From Lentzea albidocapillata subsp. violacea (GTDB taxonomy: Bacteria; Actinomycetota; Actinomycetes; Mycobacteriales; Pseudonocardiaceae): DNA of 42,628 bases. Below the pieces are notes generated by a model. It was not told the origin of the DNA. It saw only the letters and a list, made by a program, of their open reading frames with translations, and did no database searches. A program made the translations under genes and the position numbers. The stretch is from the NCBI RefSeq assembly GCF_900100275.1, contig NZ_FNET01000037.1, positions 1 to 42,628 of the forward strand, given 5' to 3'. Shown here piece after piece: positions 33,724 through 42,410 of the stretch (the stretch's first letter is position 1; every line of letters begins with the position of its first letter).

Positions 33724-34291
33724 GATCGGCTCCCGTTCATTGGACATGGCTCGCGCCGGGTGTGGAATTCGGCTTTGTTTCCGGCTCCCCCGGCGGTAAT
33801 TCAATTATTACTCTGCCACGCGCCGCGCGCAATAGCGCTAGCCGCCTTTTCGGGACCCTTTTGGGTGATGATTACCGCCCGCATTGTGGCGCAATAGAAA
33901 ACCGTCCGTACGGTCACAATTCCGAACGCCTTGCGCCGATTTCCGCAGGTCAGCGATGCCGGGCGCGCGCCGGCCGCCGCGGACGGAAATAGTCGGGCGA
34001 CACACAGGGAGCGAAATCAAGGGGAAATAAATGAAATAGAAGAATAAGGAAGGTGGATAGCAGTGAAGGTGAGACAAGGTAGAGGGCTGATCACGAAGTA
34101 GCGACCGAGGCAGCGACCACGCAGCCCGCGCCGATGTGTCTACCGGCTTGCGGGCAAGCGAGTCTGGGATACCAGCGGATCCCCCTGCGGCATCGATGAC
34201 CAGCATCTCCGCAGGCCGTAGAGGGTGGTCCTCTAACCTGATCCCCCGTATGAACCCCGTCATGACCCCCCGTATGAACCCCCAATGGAAG
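33724..34291. promoter_or_regulatory. Intergenic region between AAA+/VWA operon and Tn7-like element
   Basis: No convincing gene in 568 bases; a minus-strand frame at 33838-34263 has composition unlike any gene nearby. The region is noticeably richer in A and T (for example around 33793-33815 and 34020-34075). It should carry the promoter of the minus-strand operon. Its right edge is the junction with the transposon, next to a tandem 16-base repeat. Confidence 0.5.
34243..34282. repeat. 16-bp tandem repeat flanking a palindrome, beside the transposon end
   Basis: CCCCCGTATGAACCCC occurs at 34243-34258 and 34267-34282 (24-base period). The eight bases between the copies, GTCATGAC, form a perfect palindrome. 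The second copy ends nine bases before the transposon terminus at 34292. This is a candidate recognition site for the TniQ targeting protein or for a host regulator. Confidence 0.6.
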
Positions 34292-34515
34292 TGTAGGGTC
34301 TCACCGCTGATGGCACATTCTCAATGATCTTGGCACCTGGATGACACTTGTGCCATCGGTATGAGACTTGCCGCTGGCCGTCATCGTTGTTTTGATCTTT
34401 TGGGCCGTCTGGGTGGTGTCGCCGACTGGCCGCCCTGTCTCGCGACGTCGCTGGCGCGTGTGGTGTATCCCTGGCCGCTCTGCCGCTCACCGACCAGCAG
34501 CGGGAGGACGAGCCC
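34292..34515. repeat. Left (tnsA-proximal) transposon end with TnsB-site-like repeats
   Basis: Beginning with TGTAGGGTCTCACCGC, this end contains TGATCTTGG at 34325, a dyad TGGCAC...GTGCCA (34331-34355) and TTTTGATCTTTT further in. The right ends at 41268 and 42628 carry the related core GATCTTG at a similar distance (read inward), as expected for repeated transposase-binding sites. The tnsA ribosome site GGAGG lies at the inner edge. Confidence 0.65.
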
Positions 34516-35250
34516 ATGATGGTTGCAGCCGAGCCTTGCTCGGTGTCGATCCATGTCCGGAGATTCGCGCCGGAGGCGGAGCTCGTGTGCCCGTGGACGG
34601 AGGTGGACGTCGGCGTTTTGATCTCCGCACTGCCGTGGCGGACTTTCCGCTGGCACAAGGGGCAGAAGCATTACCCGGGTGCCTTCTGGTCGTCCACCGA
34701 GCGGGATCTGGTGATCTACGAATCTCGGCTGGAGTTAGCGCGTTTACTGTTCGCGGATTTCGACAGGTCCGTAGATCATATTGTGGCACAGCCGTTCCTG
34801 CTGCGCGCTGCGGTTGGTGGGGTGTTGCGCCGGCACATTCCGGACTATCTGCTGTTCACCAGCGCCGGGCCGTTGGTGGTGGACGTCAAGCCGCGGCATC
34901 GGGTGGTCAAGCCGGAGAATGCGTTCACTTTCGCCTGGACGCGGCGGGTGGTGGAGTCACGCGGCTGGCGGTACGAGGTGTGGAGCGAACCGCCCCGTGC
35001 TGAGTTGGAGAACGTGCGGTTCCTGGCCGGGTACCGCCGGGACTGGCTGTTCGATCATGAGCTTGTTGCTGAGCTCCGCTCTGCGGATCTTGACGGTGCC
35101 ACACTGGCGGCGGCCTGCCGGTCTTTCCCGGATCAACCGGCCGCGATGGTGAGGTCTGCGGTCCTGCATCTGTTGTGGCAACAGCACTTCCAGGTCGATT
35201 TGACCCGCCCGCTCAGCGGCGCCCATGTGCTGAGGAGGGTTGCTGCATGA
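34516..35250 (+). CDS. tnsA: TnsA-like transposon endonuclease subunit
   Basis: 244 residues; GGAGG lies eight bases before the ATG at 34516. The restriction-endonuclease-like core is visible: VIYESRLELARLL (Glu69 and Glu73), HIPDYLLF (Asp110) and LVVDVKPRHR (Asp123, Lys125). This fits the Glu-Asp-(Gln/Lys) active site of TnsA. In Tn7, TnsA cuts the 5' ends of the element so that, with TnsB cutting the 3' ends, it moves by cut-and-paste. The C-terminal part (about 170-244) would contact TnsC by analogy. The stop overlaps the tnsB start (ATGA). All catalytic residues appear intact, so simple excision rather than cointegrate formation is expected. Confidence 0.88.
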   Translation: MMVAAEPCSVSIHVRRFAPEAELVCPWTEVDVGVLISALPWRTFRWHKGQKHYPGAFWSSTERDLVIYESRLELARLLFADFDRSVDHIVAQPFLLRAAVGGVLRRHIPDYLLFTSAGPLVVDVKPRHRVVKPENAFTFAWTRRVVESRGWRYEVWSEPPRAELENVRFLAGYRRDWLFDHELVAELRSADLDGATLAAACRSFPDQPAAMVRSAVLHLLWQQHFQVDLTRPLSGAHVLRRVAA

Positions 35251-37388
35251 GCAGCGCGGCGGTGCGTGTTGGCGTCGGCACGCGCGTCTGTTACGACGGT
35301 GAGGTTGTCGAGGTGGTGGAGTTGCTGGCCACCATGGCCGGCAACGAGGTCGTGCTCAAGTACGCCACGGACCAGCGGATCGTGCGGGTGTCGGTGCGGG
35401 AGTTGCTGGTTTCGGAGCGGGCCCAGATCATCCCGACCTCTCCTGGTCCCTGCGCTGATGACCCGCTGGAGTTGGCGAGCGTGCTGCTGGCCGAGCTGAC
35501 CGATTCCGAACGGCAGCAGGTGTTGGAACGGGCCGCTCATGTGCGTGAGGTCTTGACTGGTTACCGCTCTGGAACTGCGGAACTGGCGGCCGCTGGTGAG
35601 CCCCGTCCCGAATACGCACCTGGCCTGTCGGCGACGAGCAGATACGAGTCGAAGGCTGCTGAGCTGGGGATTGGGTTGCGGACTGTCAAACGCTGGGTCG
35701 CTGATTACCGCCGCCATGGTGAAGCGGGACTGGCTCCGAAGAAGGGCCGCGCAGCGGGTGGGCCGCTGGGGCACACCGACGAGCGGTGGGTGGAGACGGC
35801 GTTGGCGGTGATGGTCGAGCACACCGGGGAGTCGAAGCCGTCGCGGACGATGGTGATCGATCGGACCGACGCGCGGGTGGCCGTGCGGTTCGGGTCGGGC
35901 GTGGTGAAGGTGCCGAGCCGGGCGACGGCGTTTCGGGTGTTGGAGGAGTTGGAGCGACGGCATCCGACGTTTCGGTTGAGCGCCAAGCGGAATCGGGATA
36001 TCGCCGACCGGCCGGATGAGGTTTACGGGAAGTTGCGGCCGACGCGGCCGGGCGAGTACGTGCTGATGGACACCACCCGGCTGGACGTGTTCGCGCTGGA
36101 CCCGGTCACGTTGCGGTGGATCAACTCCGAGCTCACGGTCGCGATGGATTGGTATGACCGGTGTGTCGTCGGATTACGGCTCACGCCGGTGTCGACGAAG
36201 TCGGTGGACGCGGCTTCGGTTCTCTACCAGGCGTTCCGGCCGCGGCCGGCTGGGCGGGATTGGCCCGCGCATGCGGTCTGGCCCGAGCACGGGATTCCTC
36301 GGTCGGTGCTGCTGGATGCCGATGCGGTCGAGCGGCCGGGTGCGGCGTCGCCGGCGGTGGTGCCGGAGACGATCGTGGTTGATCACGGCAAGATCTACGT
36401 GTCGGAGCATCTGACCAGCGTGTGTCGTCGGATGGGGATCTCGATACAGCCAGCCAGGTTGCGGACGGGCCGGGACAAGGGGCCGGTGGAGCGATTTTTC
36501 CGTACCCTGCGGGAAGATCTGTTGCAGGCGCTGCCTGGCTACAAGGGCCCGGACGTCCATTCTCGGGGTCTGAATCCCGAGGCGGACGCGTTCTTCTTCC
36601 TCGACGAACTCGAAGCGATCATCCGCGAATGGGTCGCGACGGTCTACCACCACAAGCCACACAGCGGCCTGGTTGATCCGCACCTGCCGAAACTGCGGAT
36701 GTCGCCGGCGATGATGTTCGAGCATGGTGTCGCGCGGGCCGGCTATATCGAGGTTCCGCGCGATCCGGACCTGGGCTATGAGTTCCTCAAGACCGAGTGG
36801 CGCACGATTCAGCACTACGGGGTGGAGATCGACGGCCGCCGCTACAACGGCCCGATCCTCACGGGCAAGGAGAACGAGACCAGCCCCTACACCGGGAAGG
36901 CCAACGGCCGCTGGCCGTTGCAGGTCGATCCCGACGACATCACCCGCGTCTACTTCCGTGACCCGGCCTCCCGCAGATGGCACACGCTGGCATGGGAGCA
37001 CGCTCCGTCGCTGACGATGCCGCTGAGCGAGGACGCCTTGCAGTTCGCGCGCAAGCTGGCCGCCGCGAAATACACCTACCCCGACGACAAGATCGCGGTC
37101 GCCGACCTGTTCCAGCGCTGGAACATCGGATTGGGCCAGACGCTGCCAGAACGGCGGATGGCGCTGCGGCTGTCCCGCGAACAGGCCGCAATCGGGCTGC
37201 CCGAGCAACCACGGGAGCAGGCGGTGTCGGTCTTGCCGTCAGTGGCCCGAGTCCTGGCGGCCACCGCAGCCTCTGGCGAAGTCCCGGCCGACGAGCCGGT
37301 GGCGGAGATGGGCGACGACGACATCGACGACCTGGAGGCCGTCGACGCCGAGGACGACTTCTACGCCGATGCTCTGGAGGACGTGTGA
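35247..37388 (+). CDS. tnsB: TnsB-like DDE transposase (Mu/integrase fold)
   Basis: 713 residues from the ATG at 35247 that overlaps the tnsA stop; a longer upstream frame would run inside tnsA. An N-terminal beta-rich segment (8-55) is followed by an HTH (about 132-162, AAELGIGLRTVKRWVADYRR). The catalytic triad is Asp275 (VLMDTTRLDVF), Asp379 (IVVDHGKIY) and Glu415 (GPVERFFRTLRED), which gives the classic 35-residue D-E spacing. A Mu-type C-terminal beta domain (about 520-600) and an acidic tail follow; the tail (EMGDDDIDDLEAVDAEDD) may bind TnsC. TnsB binds the transposon ends and joins the 3' ends to target DNA. The active site looks intact. Confidence 0.93.
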   Translation: MSSAAVRVGVGTRVCYDGEVVEVVELLATMAGNEVVLKYATDQRIVRVSVRELLVSERAQIIPTSPGPCADDPLELASVLLAELTDSERQQVLERAAHVREVLTGYRSGTAELAAAGEPRPEYAPGLSATSRYESKAAELGIGLRTVKRWVADYRRHGEAGLAPKKGRAAGGPLGHTDERWVETALAVMVEHTGESKPSRTMVIDRTDARVAVRFGSGVVKVPSRATAFRVLEELERRHPTFRLSAKRNRDIADRPDEVYGKLRPTRPGEYVLMDTTRLDVFALDPVTLRWINSELTVAMDWYDRCVVGLRLTPVSTKSVDAASVLYQAFRPRPAGRDWPAHAVWPEHGIPRSVLLDADAVERPGAASPAVVPETIVVDHGKIYVSEHLTSVCRRMGISIQPARLRTGRDKGPVERFFRTLREDLLQALPGYKGPDVHSRGLNPEADAFFFLDELEAIIREWVATVYHHKPHSGLVDPHLPKLRMSPAMMFEHGVARAGYIEVPRDPDLGYEFLKTEWRTIQHYGVEIDGRRYNGPILTGKENETSPYTGKANGRWPLQVDPDDITRVYFRDPASRRWHTLAWEHAPSLTMPLSEDALQFARKLAAAKYTYPDDKIAVADLFQRWNIGLGQTLPERRMALRLSREQAAIGLPEQPREQAVSVLPSVARVLAATAASGEVPADEPVAEMGDDDIDDLEAVDAEDDFYADALEDV

Positions 37389-38545
37389 CCGACACACGTC
37401 GCGAGCAACCTTCACCAGGCGCAGAACGAGCAGCGGATCGCCCCGCGGGCCTGGATAACCTCACCTTGGCGCGCAAGGAAGGCTGGCGCAGCTTCGTCGA
37501 CGCCCCCGCACGCAGCCAGCCCGAACCACTGACCACAAAGGACCTGCGGCGCCTCGGGGACGACGCGCTCGCTGACTACAACCAGCGGCGGCGGGTCTGG
37601 CACGCCAACCTCGGTCCGATCAAGACCCCGCAGCTGGCCGGGCTGCACGAGGACTTGTGGGACATCGTGGACAGCAACGTCCAGGACGGGGACAAGGCCA
37701 AGGGCGCGATCGCGATCGACGCGTTCCCCGGGCTGGGCAAGACCACCTCGGTGCTGGCGTTCGCCAAACAGTTCCACCTCCGCGAGATCGCCGAGAACGG
37801 CGCGTTCACCGCGGACGGACACGAACGCTGGCCGGTCTGCCGGGTCGGGTTGACCGGCAACACCGGCATGAAGGACTTCAACCGGGCGATGCTGGAGTAC
37901 TTCGGTCATCCCGGCCATCAGCGGGGCACGACCGCACAGTTCGCGCACCGGGCTCTGGATTGCATGCTTTCTTGCGCGGTCCGCGTCTTGATCGTGGATG
38001 ATCTGCACTTCCTGCGCTGGCGGGCGACATCCGGCATCGAGGTGAGCAACCAGTTCAAATACATCGCCAACGAGTTCCCGGTCACGCTGGTGCTCATCGG
38101 CGTCGGTCTGGCCGAACGCGGCCTGTTCTCCGAAGGCGACTCCTACACCAACGCCGTTCTCGCCCAGACCGGACGCCGCACTACCGCGTTGGACATGCGG
38201 CCGTTCACCGTCGACACCGACGCAGGGCGGCGGGAGTGGCGGCAGATGCTGCTGGCCATCGAACAACGCCTGGCGCTGTCCGAGAAACACCCCGGGATGC
38301 TGGCCGATGAGCTGTCCGACTACCTGTTCGCCCGCAGCACCGGGCACATCGGCTCGCTGATGACTCTGATCAACCGCGGCTGCCAGCGCGCCGTCCGCAC
38401 CGGCTGCGAGCACCTGAGCCAAGATCTGCTGGACGGCGTGAAGAACGATGCCGCCGCGGAAACGGCTCGCCGCGAACTGGACGCCGCGATCCAGGCTCGC
38501 CGGCTGTCGACCCGCGTCGCCCCGGCCCGCTGCCTCGCCGGATGA
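37385..38545 (+). CDS. tnsC: TnsC/TniB-like AAA+ transposition regulator
   Basis: 386 residues from a GTG at 37385 overlapping the tnsB stop. Walker A is FPGLGKTT (114-121) and Walker B is LIVDDLHFL (Asp205-Asp206). The family phrase GLTGNTGMKDFNRAMLEYFG and a later TGHIGSLMTLINRGCQRAV support the TniB/TnsC assignment. It carries the target signal from TniQ to the TnsA-TnsB transposase by forming ATP-dependent filaments on target DNA. The stop overlaps the tniQ start (ATGA), so all four genes are translationally coupled. Confidence 0.92.
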   Translation: MTDTRREQPSPGAERAADRPAGLDNLTLARKEGWRSFVDAPARSQPEPLTTKDLRRLGDDALADYNQRRRVWHANLGPIKTPQLAGLHEDLWDIVDSNVQDGDKAKGAIAIDAFPGLGKTTSVLAFAKQFHLREIAENGAFTADGHERWPVCRVGLTGNTGMKDFNRAMLEYFGHPGHQRGTTAQFAHRALDCMLSCAVRVLIVDDLHFLRWRATSGIEVSNQFKYIANEFPVTLVLIGVGLAERGLFSEGDSYTNAVLAQTGRRTTALDMRPFTVDTDAGRREWRQMLLAIEQRLALSEKHPGMLADELSDYLFARSTGHIGSLMTLINRGCQRAVRTGCEHLSQDLLDGVKNDAAAETARRELDAAIQARRLSTRVAPARCLAG

Positions 38546-41181
38546 ACCGCCCGCGCACCCTGCCGATCCGGCTGGCACCGCTGCCCGGCGAAGCACTGGA
38601 CAGCTGGCTGGAAGCACTGGCCGAACGCCTGCACACCAACGTCTTCGACCTCTTCCGGTTCGCGGGGGTGACCACGCGGTGGAACACCGCGAGAAGCCGC
38701 AAACCCTGGGTGCGCCACCTCGACGCCGACCAACTCACCGCGGTGAGTATCGCCACCGGGGTCCCGGCCGACACCCTGGCCGCCCTGACCCTGGACCGCT
38801 ATTCCGGCACCGGGCTGATCATCGACCGGCCCGCGCGAGCAGGCAGCCGTCCACGCTGGTGGCGCGGACTGAGAGGATCACGGTTCTGCCCCAAGTGCCT
38901 GTCCGACAACGGAAATCGGTGGATGCTGTCCTGGCGGCTGGCCTGGAGCTTCGCCTGCACCCGCCACCACACGCTCCTGCTCGACGCCTGTCCGGCCTGC
39001 GGACGTCGCCACGTCCGGACCCGCGCCCAGCCTGCCGGCTCGCCCTACCTCGGTGATCTGGGGCTCGCTCTCCTCGAGCACTCGCCGCACGGCGGGCCAC
39101 CCGCCTGCACCTACCCGTTGTCAGAGGCCGACGCGGTCCCACTCGACGCCGACAGCCCTGTGCTGCGGGCCCAACGCCACGTCAACACCACCATCGCCGC
39201 GCTGCTGGCCGCCCGGCGCACCCCGGCCGCCTTGGCCGCCTTGGCTGCACCGCAGCAGATCCTCGATGACCTGCACGCCGCCGCCCGCGCGGCACTGGCC
39301 GCTCTGCGAACCCCTGCCATACCACCGCAATCCATCGCGGCGATCATCCGCGATCTGGTCGCCGACCACGGTTTCTCCGACAACGCCCACGACGATGACG
39401 CCGCCCACGTCGCGGTCGGCGCAACCGCGGCGGACCTCATGCTCGCCACCGGCTCCACCACACCGGACCCGGTGATCACCGGCTGGCTCGCGCACACTCC
39501 CACGGGCGGTTCGAAAGCCCACCTCTCCCGCCTGCTGGACCAATGGAACAACGCCAGCCCCGGACTCCAAAGCTCACTGCTCACCTGCATCGGTCCTCGT
39601 CTCAACCCCGCGCACCAGCTCCGCTACGGCATCGCGACCAGCACCCCACGCCGCCCGCGATCCGGGCACGGCACGGCACGAGCGGCCAGCGTCCCGAGTT
39701 TGTTCTGGCGAGGGTGGGCGCTGCGCCTCAACCCCCAGGGCCTGTTCGACCCGCTGCCCTACCGCCAAGCGCTGAGCATGCTGTTGCAGATCGCCGGACT
39801 CGGCGACGTCGACTACACCACCGCCCGCACACTGCTTCAGCTGCCTGCGGCCAGCAACGCCGTCTGCCCCCACTTCACCAAGACACTCCGTGAGGCCGGC
39901 GCCTGGGAACCCGTGCTCGCCGTGCTCGGACAACTCGCCCGCGCACTCGACGATCAACCCGCACCCATCGACTACGGACGCCGCCGCCGATGGCGCCGCA
40001 TCTGCGCCGCCACCCTCGACAGCACAGCCTGGCGGGCGACTTGCGCACAGATCTGCCACCGCTCGTCCGAGCGCCAGGAACGCTTCGCGCGACTACACCT
40101 GATCGAATTGCTCACCGGCAGCCACCCCTACCACTACCCGCAGCCGCTGACGCTGTCCCCGGAACTCGACGGCGAGCACTACACCGCCTTCGTCTTCCAC
40201 CTTCCCGCACAGCTGTCCACGCATCTGCACCAGCAAGCCCAGACCCTGCTGCGGCGCCTGCACATCGACGAACCCGTCACCTGGGAACCGCCGTTCGACC
40301 ACACCGGCACCGTCTCCTGGCCCGGCCCCCACCCCGACGACGTTCTCCCACAACAACTCTGGGACCTCGTCCAGACAGGACTGACCCGCAACGAGATCGC
40401 CGCCCGCCTGCACACCACACCCGAACACATCCACCTGGCCGCCGTCCGGCACCCACAACCCAGGACCCCACGACACCAACCCGCACCAGGCACGAACAGC
40501 CCGCCCACAGCCCTGCCCAACGAGCACGATCTACGCGCCTACGTGAGCCAGGGACTCCGTCCAGGTCAGATCGCGAAACTCACCGGCCACAACCACCAAC
40601 GCATCAACGAACTCCTCACCAGCAACGGAATCGGACCACCAACGCCACGAGAGGTTCTCCGCACGGTCAACCCAGCCTGGCTGCGCGAGCAATACGAAGA
40701 CAACCACCGTTCCTTCGCCGACATCGCCGCCGATCTGGGCATTCCGGCGGCCAATCTGGCTCGGCACGCCCGCGAACTCGGACTCGCGATCCGCCACGGC
40801 GTCGCTGCGCACAAGCACATCCTCAGCGCGCACGGCGGGCCGGACGCGTTCTCCGTCACCATCTGGACCGTCTTCGCCACCCGCGGAGCCGAACAACGCG
40901 TCCGACGACTCCTGGCAACCGCCGGACACCCCAACCTCGACCACGCCGCCAGACACCTCGGCACCAGAAAAGCCGTTCTCAGGCACCAAATCGACCAACT
41001 CGAACACGCCATCGGCGCCGCACTGCTCGAAACCACGCCTGACTCCGGCGGCATCAGACTGACACCCGCCGGTGCGAATTTCGCGCAAGACGCAGTGCCA
41101 GTTCTGACGATCCTCGACCGAAGCGGCAACAGCGACAGGGCCACAACGCGCCGGACCGCTGAGGAAATGCCACGACACTGA
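38542..41181 (+). CDS. tniQ: TniQ/TnsD-like target selector with C-terminal HTH array
   Basis: 879 residues, long for a TniQ and in the size class of TnsD-type selectors. The N-terminus is the TniQ domain (TLPIRLAPLPGEALDSWLEA), followed by zinc-binding motifs FCPKC (116-119) and ACPACGRRH (150-153) with other Cys/His between them. The C-terminal third contains several HTH-like segments: LTRNEIAARLHTTPEHIHLA, RPGQIAKLTGHNHQRINELL, FADIAADLGIPAANLARHA, and at the end a LysR-like winged helix (NLDHAARHLGTRKAVLRHQI, then LEHAIGAALLETT and IRLTPAG). These should read the attachment site. The 3' end of this gene is repeated in diverged form at 42411-42540. No tnsE and no cas gene accompany it. Confidence 0.9.
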   Translation: MNRPRTLPIRLAPLPGEALDSWLEALAERLHTNVFDLFRFAGVTTRWNTARSRKPWVRHLDADQLTAVSIATGVPADTLAALTLDRYSGTGLIIDRPARAGSRPRWWRGLRGSRFCPKCLSDNGNRWMLSWRLAWSFACTRHHTLLLDACPACGRRHVRTRAQPAGSPYLGDLGLALLEHSPHGGPPACTYPLSEADAVPLDADSPVLRAQRHVNTTIAALLAARRTPAALAALAAPQQILDDLHAAARAALAALRTPAIPPQSIAAIIRDLVADHGFSDNAHDDDAAHVAVGATAADLMLATGSTTPDPVITGWLAHTPTGGSKAHLSRLLDQWNNASPGLQSSLLTCIGPRLNPAHQLRYGIATSTPRRPRSGHGTARAASVPSLFWRGWALRLNPQGLFDPLPYRQALSMLLQIAGLGDVDYTTARTLLQLPAASNAVCPHFTKTLREAGAWEPVLAVLGQLARALDDQPAPIDYGRRRRWRRICAATLDSTAWRATCAQICHRSSERQERFARLHLIELLTGSHPYHYPQPLTLSPELDGEHYTAFVFHLPAQLSTHLHQQAQTLLRRLHIDEPVTWEPPFDHTGTVSWPGPHPDDVLPQQLWDLVQTGLTRNEIAARLHTTPEHIHLAAVRHPQPRTPRHQPAPGTNSPPTALPNEHDLRAYVSQGLRPGQIAKLTGHNHQRINELLTSNGIGPPTPREVLRTVNPAWLREQYEDNHRSFADIAADLGIPAANLARHARELGLAIRHGVAAHKHILSAHGGPDAFSVTIWTVFATRGAEQRVRRLLATAGHPNLDHAARHLGTRKAVLRHQIDQLEHAIGAALLETTPDSGGIRLTPAGANFAQDAVPVLTILDRSGNSDRATTRRTAEEMPRH

Positions 41182-41256
41182 GGCCGATCTTGGTGAGACT
41201 GCAGTGAGACAAGCCGAGAAACCGCAGGTCGCGCAAGATCGACATGCCGTCGGCGG

Positions 41257-41268
41257 TGAGGTCCTACA
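41257..41268. repeat. Internal degenerate right end
   Basis: TGAGGTCCTACA differs from the outer terminus TGAGACCCTACA at two transitions. Internal to it, the sequence from the tniQ stop onward (TGAGACAAGCCGAGAAACCG, CAGGTCGCGCAAGATCGACATG) matches the outer end closely. Read inward, CTCACCGC-n-GA-n-GGCA matches the left end beyond the first twelve bases. This is probably the core element's own right end. Confidence 0.75.
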
Positions 41269-41440
41269 AGATCATTTGGGAATCCTGGTGAGCTGAGCAG
41301 CCGAACCGCTCGGTGAGCAGTGCGTGGGCAGTGGTCAAGCCACCTGAGCATTACTCGGCGGGGTGTCCAGACTGCCGCAGGCGCCGGCGGTTCAGGGTTC
41401 AGGTCGGTGGTCAGTCATAGTCGAGCCCGGCGGCCGGTTG

Positions 41441-41998
41441 CTAATGGTTGTGAGCACTCGACCCTGGTTCGTAGTCGCCGTCGAGCCAGCGTAGGAAGTA
41501 GGCGGTTCGATCCACGTAGGTGCGTATCGAATTCTCCTTGAGGCCAGCCGTCCGCAACTCTTCTTCAAAACGCATAAGCTCAACTCTGAGTTGGTCGGTG
41601 GTTCTGCTCTCCATCTCTTCACCCGCCTTTGCGTTTTGGTCATCAGTTGCCGATTGCTCGTCGGGCTGGATACTGGGAGCGGTGCGGTAGACACCCCGTC
41701 CGATTCTGTCGATGCGACCTCGTTGCCATAGGTCGTAGGTCGTTACCTGGATCTCCGTCTTGGGGTCGTTGCGGCCGACCGCCTGAAGTGCCGACCAGAT
41801 CTCCACAGGTCGCATCGGCCGACCTTGATGGACCAGGACCCACTCGATTGCCTTGGTGCGGGGAAGGTTCATCACGTCGACGGCACCGTTGTCGGCTGCC
41901 GCAGGGGGCGCGGATCCGCGCTCAATCAGGCGTTCGACGCGCGCCAGCGCGACACTGAGCCCTGTCCTGAGCTCCTGGAGGTCTTCGACGGCAGCCAC
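41441..41998 (-). CDS. Cargo protein: winged helix plus recombinase core-binding-like C-terminus
   Basis: 185 residues from a GTG at 41998 with no Shine-Dalgarno, so it may be leaderless. After an N-terminal coiled helix (DLQELRTGLSVALARVERLI), residues about 45-105 form a winged-helix domain (KAIEWVLVHQGRPMRPVEIW, VTTYDLWQRGRIDRIGRGVY). The C-terminal 50 residues (LRVELMRFEEELRTAGLKEN, SIRTYVDRTAYFLRWLDG) resemble the SAM-like core-binding domain of tyrosine recombinases, but no catalytic domain follows. I recall the same C-terminal block at the ends of other actinobacterial accessory proteins. The protein is probably DNA-binding; its role is unknown. It lies between the inner and outer right ends, so it travels only with the larger form of the transposon. 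Confidence 0.65.
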   Translation of the reverse strand: MAAVEDLQELRTGLSVALARVERLIERGSAPPAAADNGAVDVMNLPRTKAIEWVLVHQGRPMRPVEIWSALQAVGRNDPKTEIQVTTYDLWQRGRIDRIGRGVYRTAPSIQPDEQSATDDQNAKAGEEMESRTTDQLRVELMRFEEELRTAGLKENSIRTYVDRTAYFLRWLDGDYEPGSSAHNH

Positions 41999-42001
41999 AG
42001 A

Positions 42002-42020
42002 ACTAAGTTACAACGTTAGT
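42002..42020. promoter_or_regulatory. Imperfect dyad at the start of the cargo gene
   Basis: ACTAAGTTACAACGTTAGT has outer arms ACTAA/TTAGT and an inner GTT-AC-AAC dyad. It ends three bases from the GTG of the minus-strand cargo gene, in a locally A/T-rich patch. Such placement fits a promoter/operator for a leaderless, self-regulated HTH gene. Confidence 0.4.
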
Positions 42021-42028
42021 ACCACTAA

Positions 42029-42184
42029 AACAAGGCGTGCCGGGCCAAACTCATCGACACGATCGTTCACCCCGACCCTGGGACCGGCAAAGACCTTGGT
42101 GACGTCCTGCGGAAGGTCAAGGGAACGTGGAACTGGGCCGTGGTCGAAGGTCCTGCCACAGTCTCAGTCGATGCAGGTGACTGA
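42029..42184 (+). pseudogene. Unidentified coding remnant
   Basis: After a TAA, an open frame of 51 codons without a start reads like a genuine protein C-terminus: KACRAKLIDTIVHPDPGTGK, DLGDVLRKVKGTWNWAVVEG, PATVSVDAGD and stop. Codon use is of actinomycete type. It is too short to assign and is probably debris left by insertions in the cargo region. Confidence 0.35.
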
Positions 42185-42226
42185 ACTCGGCAACGCTACG
42201 ACCCGGCGGCCGGCCACCCGGTCAGA

Positions 42227-42388
42227 TCAGCGGGTGACCGAGAGGCCTTGCAGGCAAGCACTGGTCTCGATCAGGTTGCACAGCAGCGAGTTCCATTTGA
42301 CCGACTTTTCCTGTTCGGCCGGATCGTTCTCGGCGATCATGCCCTGGTTGCCGAACCGGATCCTGGCGGAGAACCCGTTGTAGGACCT
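42227..42388 (-). pseudogene. Fragment of a Tn3-family transposase
   Basis: Read on the minus strand, the frame gives YNGFSARIRFGNQGMIAEND, then PAEQEKSVKWNSLLCNLIET, and stops soon after. The pattern YNGF-x(4)-I-x-FGN-x-G-x-IA-x-NDP-x-EQEK-x(2)-K with a following LL-x-NL is, as I remember it, a conserved block near the C-terminus of one Tn3-family transposase group. Only about 50 codons remain, with no start and no catalytic residues. The homology begins next to TGTAGGACCT at 42379, which resembles a Tn7-like terminus. Confidence 0.6.
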
Positions 42389-42410
42389 GAATCGTGGCCC
42401 AGGTCAGGTC

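Noticed and set aside
33838..34263. A 141-codon minus-strand gene between the operon and the transposon
   Set aside because: Its translation lacks the codon pattern of the neighbouring genes, it has no ribosome site that I could accept, and it runs through the tandem repeat.
33850..34291. A tRNA gene as the attachment site of the Tn7-like element
   Set aside because: I looked for a cloverleaf with a GTTCGA-type loop and an acceptor stem and found none.
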